From positions 69,861,973-69,925,972 of the forward strand of contig OX328130.1 in the NCBI GenBank assembly GCA_946811695.1: a stretch of DNA of 64,000 nucleotides, read 5' to 3'. Below, piece after piece: positions 10,509-23,506 of this stretch. The notes under the pieces were generated by a model. That model saw only the letters and a program-made list of their open reading frames with translations. It made no database searches and was not told where the DNA came from. The translations under genes were made by a program, and so were the position numbers. The stretch comes from Gonocerus acuteangulatus (taxonomy: Eukaryota; Arthropoda; Insecta; Hemiptera; Coreidae). Position 1 is the first letter of the stretch. Each line of letters opens with the position of its first letter.

Positions 10509-12338
10509 CAACTTATGTTTTATTTCAAAAGATTCCTTATACAATGTAATTTTTAGAGAATAATTAGAATAATGACTAATGAGAATAATAATCATAAAAA
10601 ACTGGCTCTAAAAATTACTTTGTATAAGGAATATACAATGTAATTTTTAGAGTCAGTTTTATTTAAATGGTAATAATGAGCGAGAGCTGCCCAGAGCCCG
10701 ATCTTCATGAAACTTCGTATACTTATTCATTTTGACCTAATTAAGAAGAAAAAATTAAAAAACACTCGCGGTCAGGCCTAGAACAGTATTTATTAAGTAC
10801 TAAAGTTGACCGATATACAGGCTATAAACGAGTTTTATCATAACATTACGAGCCGTATCATAACAATGGGGAAAACAATTAGTCGTTTGTGATATTTTTT
10901 TCACGTTTTTATTCATAATTGGGTTGAATTGAATAAGTATACAAAGTTTTAGGAAAATCAGAGTTAGGTCAATTCTGGGGTAATAATGAGCGAGAGCTGC
11001 CCAGAGCCCGATCTTCATGAAACTTCGTATACTTATTCATTTTGACCTAATTAAGAAGAAAAAATTAAAAAACACTCGCGGTCAGGCCTAGAACAGTATT
11101 TATTAAGCACTAAAGTTGACCGATGTACAGGCTATAAACGAGCTGATTATATAAACGACCGATATACAGGCTATTAACACCACTTTTTTGTAAAGACTCA
11201 GATTTTTTAAGATAGTTTGTCTACTGTTTACCTCCCTTTTCTAAACTGGGATGGTGTCTTCCCTTTTAATAATATAATACCTACTTATATATATATTTAT
11301 TTTTATGGTTTTGAAAGATTTAATTCTAATGATAGTTTACAGAATGAAACCAATGAAGGTGGTGTGTTTATTCAAATTTTAAACATAATAAAATTTCTGA
11401 TTAACATTTATTCTTTTTGATAGTGAAAAGACAAATTTTGCGTTACCAAAGTGCTATAACTGGGTTATTTCCGACTGTATCTACGGAAGAAGAAGTAGGC
11501 AGTATTAGAGAGAGCGTATATTGTGCAGCTGCTATTTGGAGTTTATATCAGTCATACAGGTCAGAGTTATTTTGTTTTATAATATACTAATTATAAAATA
11601 TATCGAGGGGTGTGACTTTAGAGAGGTTTGTGAAACATATTTGTTCTAAGAGGGGATGTGTTCAAGCCATCCAAAGAGTAGTAGGAGTTATTGGTGTTAC
11701 CCATTTCTGCTGAATTCCTCCCTCCCTATAGAGAAGCATAAGGAGCAAAACCTGCTTATAATGTCGACCCGATGACGCAACCTGAAGTGCTAAGGAGAAA
11801 TGAATATATTTTATAACCTATAGAAGAAACAGAAAAAAGAAAAGAAAAAAACAGTCATTAAAATTTGTGTATATGTCTAAAATTAATGATCATGTTCATT
11901 AACCAGCAGATTCTTCGCAACAGCAAAATTTACATTAAAAAATCATAGTACTAACGGTTTTGCGTACAAAGGCTTACTGATACTTTTTTATTGGTATTTA
12001 TCTATGGTGATTAGAATCTCTTTAAATGTGATTTATTTAAATGTTTTAATGGAAAGCTGAAAAAGTAGAGCTTTTAATTCTGATACTCAAAATGGCAGAT
12101 TTAAATGGATGGTAAATTTTAGTTGGAATAGAGAAAATATTACAAAAAAAATGTATTATCAACAGACAAGGACAGTTGTGTGCTTTCAAAACTGTCTAAA
12201 TTTTTTTTAGCACTTTCCTCCGAAGGAAAGTAGCTATTGAGGTTGGACTCATGACGGAATTTTTGAAAAATTTCTTCAAATCTTTATCGACCCTACCTAG
12301 TAGACACCGAAAATGACCCCCGTTAAAATTTATATATA

Positions 12339-12395
<57 letters not shown>

Positions 12396-12397
12396 GC

Positions 12398-12446
<49 letters not shown>

Positions 12447-13533
12447 TATATATATATATATATGCATATATATATATATATATGTGTCTGTTAACACGAT
12501 AGCGGCGAGAGTTTTTGTTTTTTCGTCACAAAACTTGGTATATAGCATTCAATTAGCAAACGATTGAACGAGTTCGTTAACCACCAAAGTCGGTCCACCG
12601 GAAGGGGGGGTTTACCCCGAACCCAAAACACTTATTTGACTATGTCAGCCGTAATATTTGTTATATTTCAACGAAACTTGGTATTCTTAGTGTTAATATA
12701 GAGAGAAAAGTGAGATATAAAAATGAACTAAATCGGTTCATTAGAAGGGGGGGTTTACTCCGGACCCACAATACCAATTCGCCACTACCAGCCGTGATTT
12801 TTGGTATATTTCGACGAAACTCGGTATTCGTAGTGCTAATCCACAGGTAAATATGTTTTGTAAAAATAAACGAAATCGGTTCATTAGGAGGGGGGGGGGG
12901 GGGTTTACTCCGGACCCACAATACCAATTCGCCACTACCAGCCGTGATTTTTGGTATATTTCGACGAAACTCGGTATTCGTACTGGTAATCTACAGGTAA
13001 ATATGTGTTGTAAAAAGAAACTAAATCGGTTCATTAGAAGGGGGGGGTTTACTTCGGACCCAAATTCCTAATATACTCATACCGGTCGTAATTTCTGCTG
13101 TATTGTAACGAAACGCTGTATACGTCGTGGGTAACTCATGAGAAAGAAGTGTTGTAAAAATGAGGTGAATCGGTCAATCGGAAAGCGGGGGTTTAATTTG
13201 TAATATATTTGAATAGAAAAGCCGGCAGACGTAGGTTCACAAAGCCGCCGCAAGGAGCGCTTTCTACCACTAGTGTGACTGTATCCTGTTCCTGCGTTAG
13301 ATCAAAATACGATAATATGAGGATTTTTGTATTTATTACGTAGTGTAGTAGGTACCATGTGTAAACATAACTCTGGATGCAAATTAATAATTGATCAGTT
13401 ACTCATTACAAAATGAGAACTATTCACGTTTTTATTTTAGTTATGTAGGATATTTTAAGCAAATTGTTCTGGAAAGCAGTCTACACTACCCAAATTCTGA
13501 GGAAAGTGCTTAGTTATGCAGCTCCTGCGTGAC

Positions 13534-13564
<31 letters not shown>

Positions 13565-13699
13565 ATAGGTGCTTCTACTGTCATTAGCACCTAACTGTCT
13601 AAAATATCACAAAAACGGTTGCGAAGGATGATCATACGAAAATCTAATGAATTTCCTAACCAAGGGGTTTAGGTATAAATTTCTAGAAAATCGTTCGTT

Positions 13700-13747
<48 letters not shown>

Positions 13748-16700
13748 CGAAATGTATGGAATTTTATCAAGAAAAATTTGAAGAGAGATTATACTTAATT
13801 TGATTAATATTAAAATCATTTAAAACTCATAACAATTTATTTTTCGGTAATTTCCAAATTAATACAAAAACCATTTTAACCAACTGAAATGAATTTTCGA
13901 AAGATTCATGAGTATGCTGTGTCAGGGTGTCTACTGCACGAAAATATCATGAAATTGAAAATAGTGCACGAAAAAGTCTTGAATTATGAAACCATGCCAG
14001 GAAATGTCAGTTTTACTGGAGTCTAACGGACTCCCGGGACTTCGATGCATTCGTACTTGTAACTGTTTTCGTAGGGTGACCCAATTCTATCTGCCTCCCC
14101 ACCCCCTTCCACTATTAGATTCCTTTGTTGTAGCATTAACACATTAATTATCCATCATTTACATATATTTTTATTTATTCATATTCTGAGTTAAATATTG
14201 AGATTGTGTAAACTTTAATTTACTAAATTATGTACATTCAAAATAAATATTTAGTTAATAATATATATATATTTTTTTTTTGCTTATGGTTGCTTCTACT
14301 GCTAGGGTCATTAGCACCGTTAAGTTAGTAATATTTTTAGAAATTTTGAAATCTGCTGCCATTGTTCAATATTTTTGAGGCTGCTAATTCCATTGCCATT
14401 CTAAAATTTTTAGTATCATCATTTTTTCGCTTTTAAAATTAATGTAAATATCCTCTTTAAAATATGATGTACATTTTTATTAATTGTTTTTAATGTATGT
14501 AAAATTGTAAGTTTATAGATATCACGGTAATCCACAAAATGTTACAAATAATTTTAAGCTAAAAGTTGAGGCTTTTTCTTTTTAATTGAAATTATTTTGT
14601 TATTAATGGGCATGAAATTGGCATTTAGTAGACACCATGTGTGTTTATAGCATCCCAAATCATTTGGGCAGCAAACTTTATTTTTAAATAAAGAATTTCC
14701 TTCCTTCAATTAAAAACGACATATTAAGAGTTTCTGTTAAAATCACTTAGATGAAGCATTTCGTACAAGTCAGACTTTTTATTGGCTTCCTTCAACCTAA
14801 TTTATGACTCTAGATTTCAGCTGTTTACTTCTAAAATAACACTTTTTAAAAATTATTTTGCTCTTACAATAGTATTTAAATTTATAGAAGGATTGACGAT
14901 GACAGAGGAAGATCTTACGAGCTCGGACAGTGTACTGTGAAGTGTATGAGAGGCATCCTGGTTTGCTGGATGAAACAAGCAGATAGAATTGAAGAATTCA
15001 AGAAGAAGCAGTGTGACAAATTTGCACTTCACAGTAAATTTCATCTTTTGACTGGAGCTGAAGTCTACACTGACGAGGAATATAACCATTTGCAGGTCTA
15101 ACTAAATTTTGAAACCATTTGTATTTTTGAAAAGATATGGTCGACCGTTCAGAAGTAGGAAGCGTTGATCGTCGGGGTTTCGGTCAATGTTCTTATTTAA
15201 TAAAACATATTTTATGGTTAAAATGTATATTTATTACTGCCGACGTTTCGGCTTGCTATACAAGCCATCTTCAGGGCTATCGAGAAGATTGAGAACTGTC
15301 CTGTTTCATTTTAATAAAACACATTTTATGTTTAAAATGTATATTTATTACTGCCGACGTTTCGGCTTGCTATACAAGCCATCTTCAGGGCTATCGAGAA
15401 GATTGAGAACTGTCCTGTTTCATTTTAATAAAACACATTTTATGGTTAAAATGTATATTTATTACTGCCGACGTTTCGGCTTGCTATACAAGCCATCTTC
15501 AGGGCTATCGAGAAGATGGCTTGTATAGCAAGCCGAAACGTCGGCAGTAATAAATATGCATTTTAACCATAAAATGTGTTTTATTAAATGAAACGGGACA
15601 GTTCTCAATCTTCTCGATAGCCCTGAAGATGGCTTGTATAGCAAGCCGAAACGTCGGCAGTAATAAATATACATTTTAACCATAAAATGTGTTTTATTAA
15701 ATAAGAACATTGACCGAAACCCCGACGATCAATGCTTCCCATTTGTATTTTTATTTATTTAAATTTTATACATAACTCAGATTTTTGGAACGGGTTATCT
15801 ACAGGTTACCACCCTTTTCTAGCCAGGATATGCCCTTTTCTATGCTGCAATTTTATTTGAAATGGATCTCTCAAGGCACCACTTATGCCATGTTATGCTT
15901 TGGGAATTCGATAAAGCAGAAAATGCTGCTTAACTTATTGAAAACTTGTAGAAATGTATGGCGAAAATGTCATTAGTGAGCATCAAGTGCAGCGATGGTT
16001 TGAACGATTTTGAGTGGTAAATCGCAAGCTTGAAGATGAGCCTCGTACAAGTCGACCAACAGAGTTTGATGACGAACTACAGCAGGCTAGTAGAAGAAAA
16101 TCCTGTTGTAACAACCGAAGAGCTAGCAGAAAAACTTGGATCGACGCATTCTACAGTCCACTGACAAACCGACGTTACTTATGGGATGATCTGGTACATG
16201 ATGTAATAATAAACTGGCCGGATAGTACAAATTTTTAATTTTCCGGCTCGTCATATTTTTAATTTTTAGCTCGAGAACGCCGTAAGGTTTAATATGCTTT
16301 ATGTTTATTTTTTCGTCGCTGGGATGATATTTTTAGATGGAACGGCACTTTTCTCCAGTGGTGGTACGCCTCCTCACTTCTTCCTGGGATATTTCGATGG
16401 GTTCATCTCCATCTTCGTCAGCCAGGTACTTGTTGTTTCTTCTTCGGTGGTTGCCAAGGGAATGAAATTTTTCTTGATCTGGGCGCCCTTTCTACTCTCT
16501 AGCCCCAGTATCGGCGGACCAATGGTGTTGAAGCTCCCTGGTGTAGTTGGGATTCTGTCCGTTAGTGGCGCTGATGGTATTGTGTCTTTTTTTCTCCTGT
16601 AATTTCCTCGCCGTAAGGTTTAATATGCTTGATGTTTGTTTTTCGTCGCTGGGAAAAATTTCATTCCCTTGGCTTATGATGCGGATTGTGTTCTGGAAGT

Positions 16701-18232
16701 GAAGAGGCAGACTGGTAGTAGTTATGTCGGCATGTTGAGGAGAATGATGGTCGCTGCTAAGTCATAGAGTGAAGATGAAGTCGGCTGCCGGCTGATGGGA
16801 AGTACGATCAGTGTGCTCTCGCCCTTCGCTGGCTCAAAAGAGATTGAGTGCCGTCCTTCTCTGGTGCTCAAATGAGATCGTGTGCCGTCAGTATCTGGTG
16901 CTCGAATGAGATTGTGTGCCGTCAGTATCTGGTGCTCCAATGAAAAAGAGAGGTGGGGGGAGGCCCTTCTTATAGCCGTTACCCCTATCGTATCAAGAGA
17001 TTTTCCGGATGCTGGCTAGACATATCGGAGAAAACAGGAAACACCTGCGGGACACCTGTTGAACACCTGTGTGCTTCTCCTGGGAAACTTGTACTTTTCT
17101 ATGCCTTATCACTCCTAGACGAGACAATTTATAGTTCATACTTCCTTTTTAAAAATAAAGACTGCCAAGATAAGAACGGCTTTCTTTTTCAATAATTTAG
17201 TTGTTTGACAAAAATAATATTTGTGATGGACTTATTGTATAGAAATGCTACTCTTTGCTATACCAGAAACTGACTCTTTCTAGAGCACCCCCTTATAGAT
17301 CATTACAATATATATGTTCTGTGTTAATTTATTGCTTTAGGATATTCTTCTCACATTTTATTGAATTCAATTATTTTTGATAACTTTTATTTCCAGATTG
17401 ATGCTGTGTCTCTTTACTTAATATTTCTTGTTCAAATGATTACATCAGGTCTTCAGATTATTTATACTCAAGCTGAAGTTGCTTTCGTGCAAAATTTAGT
17501 TTACTATGTTGAACGAGCTTATAGAACACCTGACTTTGGTATGTGGGAACGGGGTAGTAAATACAATGATGGGACCCCGGAAATCCATGCAAGGTAAAGC
17601 GATTCTTCAAAATAAGGTCAGTAATTTTTGTAGACTTCATATGTTACTTAATGTTTCAAAGTCTTCTGGATATGACCACGTCGATGTGGTATTAACCGAT
17701 GTTTTTCAGCAGACATTCTGCTCGCTTCTTCAGGGTTTCGTTTTCGTGAAGCCTGCAAAATGTCTGGTGAAACATCGGTCATTACCACATTGACACGGTC
17801 ATATCCAGAATATCGTGAAACATTAAGTCAAAATAAGGCATAAAACAGCAACTGTCAGTTGTGTATTAAACGGCTTGGTACTTGTTAATTAAATTATTTA
17901 AAAACAAAGTAATAAAAACATAGGTGTTAATGCTAACAAAACTAATGTTTATTTATTTCTGACCAAAAATATTTTATTTATTCTTATGTTTATGAAAGCA
18001 GATTTTTTTCTTCAAGCTGGTTGCGCCAAATAAATTCTGCTAGGTCAATTTTTTTTTCCTCGTCATCCGAATGTAGACTCTTCAGAGAATCTACAGGTAT
18101 ATTTTAGCACTTTCCTCCGAAGGAAAGTAGCTATTGAGGTTGCAAGGTTGCACTCATGACGGAATTTTTGAAAAATTTCTTCAAATCTTTATCGATCCTA
18201 CCTGGTAGACACCGAAAATGACCCCCGTTAAA

Positions 18233-18303
<71 letters not shown>

Positions 18304-19271
18304 TGATGTTATTTTTCGTCACTGGGATAGTATTTTTGGATGGAACGGCATTTTTCTCCAGCGGTGGTACTCCTCCTCACTTCTTCCTGGACTATTTCGA
18401 TGGATTCATCTCCATCTTCTTCAGCCAGGTACTTGTTTCTCCCTCGGTGGTAGCCAAGGGAATGACATTTTTCTCTTTTTAAAAGACGCTAAAAAAAAGA
18501 CGCAATACCATCAAGAAGAAGATGGAGATGAATCCATCAAAATATTCCAGGAAGAAGTGAGGAGGAGTACCACCGCTGCAGAAAAATGCCGTTCCATCCA
18601 AAAATACTATCCCAGCGACGAAAAATAACATCAAACATATAAAACCTTACGGCGAGGAAAATAGAAGCAAGAAAAAAAAAAAAAAAAAGACGCAATACCA
18701 TCAGCGCTACTAACGGACAGAATCCCAACTACACCAGGGAGCTTCAACACCATTCGTCCGTCGATACTGTGGCTAGAGGGGAGAAAAGGAGCCCAGATCG
18801 AGAAAAGTGTCATTCCCTTGGCTACCACCGAGGAAGAAATAAGTACCTGGCTGAAGAAGATGGAGATGAATCCATCGAAATATTCCAGGAAGAAGTGAGG
18901 AGGAGTACCACCGCTGGAGAAAAATGCCGTTCCATCCAAAAATACTATCCCAGCGACGAAAAATAACACCAAACATATAAAACCTTACGGCGAGGAAAAT
19001 AGAAGCAAGAAAAAAAAAAAAAAAGACGCAATACCATCAGCGCTACTAACGGACAGAATCCCAACTACACCAGGGAGCTTCAACACCATTCGTCCGTCGA
19101 TACTGTGGCTAGAGGGGAGAAAAGGAGCCCAGATCGAGAAAAATGTCATTCCCTTGGCTACCACCGAGGAAGAAACAAGTACCTGGCTGAAGAAGATGGA
19201 GATGAATCCATCGAAATATTCCAGGAAGAAGTGAGGAGGAGTACCACCGCTGGAGAAAAATGCCGTTCCAT

Positions 19272-19310
<39 letters not shown>

Positions 19311-20743
19311 TGTTAACACGATAGCGGCCGGAGTTTTTGTTTTTTCTTCATGAAACGTGGTATATAGCCTTCAATTAGCAAACGATTGAACGAGTTCGTT
19401 AACCACCAAAATCGGTCCACGGGGAGGGGGGGGGGGTTTACCCCAGACCGAAAACACTAATTTGCCTGCCAACGGCCATAGCCACGTTGAATACACCGGT
19501 TCCCGTAGATCACCGAAGTTAAGCAACGTCGGGCGTGGCCAGTACCTGAATGGGTGACCGACCACGTGCTGTTGGCATTATAAAAGGGTGGCAACCTGTA
19601 GATAGCCCGGCGCTATTGGCCAAATTGTAGATGCGCCTTAAAAAAAACAAAAAAAAAACTAATTTGACCATGCCAGCCGTAGTTTTTGTTATATTTCAAC
19701 GAAACTCGGTATTCGTTATGTTTATCTAATGAGAGAAATACGTGGTAAAAATAAACTAAATCGGTTCATTAGGAGGGGGGGGTTTACTCCGGACCCACAT
19801 TACCAATTTGCCACTAACAGCCGTAATTTTTGTTACATTTCAACGAAACTCAGTATTCGTTATGTTTATCTAATGAGAGAAATACATGGTAAAAATAAAC
19901 TAAATCGGTTCATTAGTAGGGGGGGTTTACTCCGGACCCACATTACCAATTTGCCACTAACAGCCGTAATTTTTGTTACATTTCAACGAAACTCGGTATT
20001 CGTGGTGGCAATCAACAGAGAAAAATGGTTTGTAAAAATCAACTAAATCGGGTTATTTGGAGGGGGGGGGGTTTACTCCGGACCTAAAGTACTAATATAC
20101 TCATACCGATCGTAATTTCTGCTGTATTGTAACGTAACGCGGCCTACGTCGTGGGTATCTCATGAGAAAGAAGTGTTGTAAAAATGAAGTAAATCGGTCT
20201 ATTGGAAAGGAGGGTTTACTTTAAACTCTGTTTCATTAGAATTAGCCCGCCAGACGTAGGTGCCAAAGCCTCCGCGAGGAGCGCTATCCCCCACTATGGG
20301 GACTGTTTCCTGTTCCTGCGTCAGAACAAAGACGGAAAATGAAGTTTTTGTGTATTTATTAAGTAGTACAGTATCATGTATTAACATAACTCTGGAAGCA
20401 AATTATTTACAAAATTAATAATTGAACAGTTCTCATAAGAAATGTAAATGAGCAGAACTATTTACATTTTTATTTTATTTATATAGGTTATTTAAAGCAA
20501 ATTATTCAGTACTATAGTATACACTACACAAATTCTGAGGAAAGTGCTTAGTTATGCAGCTCCTGCGTGACAGACTTTTTCCTTTTTAGTTTGCCCTTCT
20601 TTCCCTCTCAAAATACACAGAGAATGAAAACAAGCTGGCTACAAACTGCCATAGGAAGGCGGATACGAAAGGCGAGAACTTAATACTCCACTACCAGTCC
20701 GCTGGATGATATAAATAAAATGCTGTTTTTGTTGAAAGTGAAT

Positions 20744-20804
<61 letters not shown>

Positions 20805-23446
20805 TAACAAACAATAAATTTATTATTCAAATATTGTAATGTCATTACAATATGATATTTTAATAGTATTTATTCCCGGCCATCCTAAACCATCTTATCA
20901 ACAATTTCCCCTCATTTGAATTAAATAAATAAATAAAATTGTTTTTCATTATTAATAGTTCTATTGGAATGGCAAAGAGTGCTTTGGAGGCAATCAATGG
21001 TTGTAACTTGTTTGGTGAAAAAGGCGCTTCTTGGTCTGTTATATATGTAGATATTGATGCTCATAATCGAAATCGAAGTATATTTGAAACACTTTTACCC
21101 AGAGAATCCAGTTCAAAGGTAATTATTTTTATTTATTTAAATATTAATGTCCACTTATACATTACAACGATTTTTGTGACGGGTTATCTACTGGTTACCA
21201 CCCTTTTCTAGCCAGGATAAGGCTAATGCCTTTCCTTTTTCTTTGAAAGCAAAGCCATTATCCCTAGTGGGAATTGAGCCCACGACCTTAGGCACGGGGT
21301 ACACACGCCTTAATTATTAAGTCTAATTATTTTTAGACTCATAATTGATGTAATTAGTGATTGAGGAAGTTTATATATTTTTAATATTTGCTCCTACTAA
21401 CACAGATCTGTGGATTGAGGGCAGCGTATCTCCAGTGCTACCAAGACAACTGCTGTGCTGATTCTGAACAATTGCTGCTCTCACATATTTGTTTGCCTCA
21501 GAACCGGCATCTAGCGGTCTCTAAATAAACTACTAGACTCTTAAATTTGCCAGTCCTCCTATTCACTATGCCTGCCTTATGACTGTTCACCCTCAAACTT
21601 TTTTATAGCCGCTTTAAAGGGTTGCTGAGCCCTCATCACTGGGGTTGAGGCACCATACCTACAGCACCCTGTCAAGGACAAGCGTTGCACTGGCAAATTT
21701 ATATATGCTCGGCTCAGTACTCGACTCATATTTTGTAGTAACATGCATACTCAAAACTCTGGAAGTAAATTAATTAAAAAATTAATAATTGAAACAGTTG
21801 CTAATTACAAATGTAAAAGAGAAGAACTATTCATGTTTTCATTTTATTTATGTAGGTTATTTTAAGAAAATTATTAAGGATTGCAATCTACACTACCCAA
21901 ATTCCGTCATGCAGACTTTTTGAAATAAATGCCACCACCCCCTAGTGGGAATCTAATCTATGATCCTAGAGATTCAGAGTGCTCAAGCCTTAACCCATTC
22001 ATTGCTGACGAATGAAACGACTCGCAGCGCCCAGTAAGCTCGATGCTTATCCGTCTAGCTTCCCCCCGTAAGCTTGCCAATCTCTCCTCGTCTCGGCCTC
22101 ACTACCGTTCAACTCTTTCCTCTCTCTGAACATCCTCTTGTTATATATTTGTAATTATTAAAATTTAATGACAAATGTCCTTTATATTTGTAATTTTATT
22201 CTAAACTAAAATAAATATTCTATCATGGAAATGAATCTGAAGAAATATCTCCTAAATCATCGTCTGTGTTCTCCTGGAGCATTTGCCTTACCTCTTCAGA
22301 CCGAAAATGAGAATCGCCCGTCGTCACTCATATCTAAGGAGGCTATTTATACCGACCCCACTAAACAAGATCCAAATTTTGACTGAAAAATATAAACAGC
22401 AACAATATGGCTGGATAGACAAATCTGAGTACGACCCTGCAAATACCTTAAGAGAAAAATCATTAGTCATTACAGATTCTAAAAATCCACAGAAAATGCA
22501 AGGTATTATTTAATTATGAGAAGCTACATACAAGGCTAGTACGGGCCACGAGTTAACTCATGTGGAGCATGAGAGGTACTGAAAGTGGAACACGAGTTAA
22601 TTTGTGTGGAGCGTCTAGGGTACTGCAAGTCGGACACAATTTAACTCGTTCAGAGCAACGAAAGGGTCACTCATGACCACTGGGCTCCCAAGAGTGGTTT
22701 TTAAGTTAAGAATGTAGAACAAGTAGTTTTAATCTATTTTTTAATAATTTGCGCTGAATCCATAAAAATAGAGTGTTACAGATTTTAAGTATTTTGAAAA
22801 TTTGTCTTATTTAATTTTATTCCTCTACTTCTACTTTTCAGGCCGTAGATGTTTCTTTAATTCCAACAGTTTCCTTCCCTGCATTTGCTACTCATGAAGG
22901 TACTCTCTTAAATCGTACTAAACAACAAGTAATTCAGAAGTTGAAAGGTGTTAAGGGCTTCAAAAGGTTTAGCAGAGACGGGTATAAATGCGTTCTAGAA
23001 GATCCTCAGAGACGTTTCTATGAAGCAGGGGAGAGCAAGGTAGTTATTTAATTTTTTCAATTTTATTGCCCACTTTTTTACTGGTTTGGGATCTTAGAAC
23101 CTTATCTAGAGGTGTGAGGGTCGACTCATTCACAGATATATTAACGGTTTCAATTGAATCCAACGTTTCTAAGTACCCAAACCAAAAATTAGTTTTAAAA
23201 ACTATTTTTATCCACTTCTCTCAAAAATAGATGCAGATACCACCTAAAAAATGGTTTCATTCGTTAGAGAACATACAAAAAGAATACCTGCAAGCATATT
23301 AATGTGAAAACTTAAATTCACACATATTTCGCTCACAAAAAAAAAACATTTTCCGGAGGACGGATTCAGCTGGTTTCATATTAGACAAAAGATTTTTGAA
23401 CCAAAGTTCGTTAAAATTGGACCTTTTTTGAGCCTGTGCAAGAGCG

Positions 23447-23506
<60 letters not shown>

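Larger units (their letters stand above)
15158..15739. mobile_element. Foldback element made of Penelope-type hammerhead units
   Basis: The ends are long inverted repeats (GAAGCGTTGATCGTCGGGGT left, inverse right). Between them are three roughly 119-bp units on the minus strand and two on the plus strand, each with ACGTTTCGGCTTGC and CAAGCCATCTTCAGGG, that is, a minimal hammerhead. The reading frames across it are repeat artefacts. Such hammerheads are known from the terminal repeats of Penelope-like retroelements. No reverse transcriptase is present. Confidence 0.7.
18106..20574 (+). mobile_element. Composite repeat element 2 with nested insertions
   Basis: Same ends as element 1 (AGCACTTTCCTCCGAAGGAA; GAGGAAAGTGCT at 20537-20548 plus TTATGCAGCTCCTGCGTGAC). 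Its (TA)n tract is split by 338-bp repeats (18302-19272), and a 5S SINE (19465-19657) interrupts the first G-run unit. Three more G-run units follow (about 19740-20230). Confidence 0.6.

Noticed and set aside
12313..12567. Open frames of alternating Tyr-Ile on both strands
   Set aside because: They are translations of (TA)n microsatellites, as are those near 10305, 18131, 18218, 23299 and 40040.
15187..15710. ORFs of 113 and 82 aa with repeated [14 protein letters not shown]
   Set aside because: They are translations of the hammerhead foldback units in both orientations; no sign of protein selection.
18631..18972. 113-aa minus-strand ORF with [17 protein letters not shown]
   Set aside because: It recurs in each 338-bp unit, which is not a multiple of three, so it cannot be a long repeat protein; the opposite strand has the more coherent frame.
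19468..19576. A functional 5S rRNA gene
   Set aside because: Several bases of 5S are missing, and a SINE body, A-tail and target-site duplication show retroposition.
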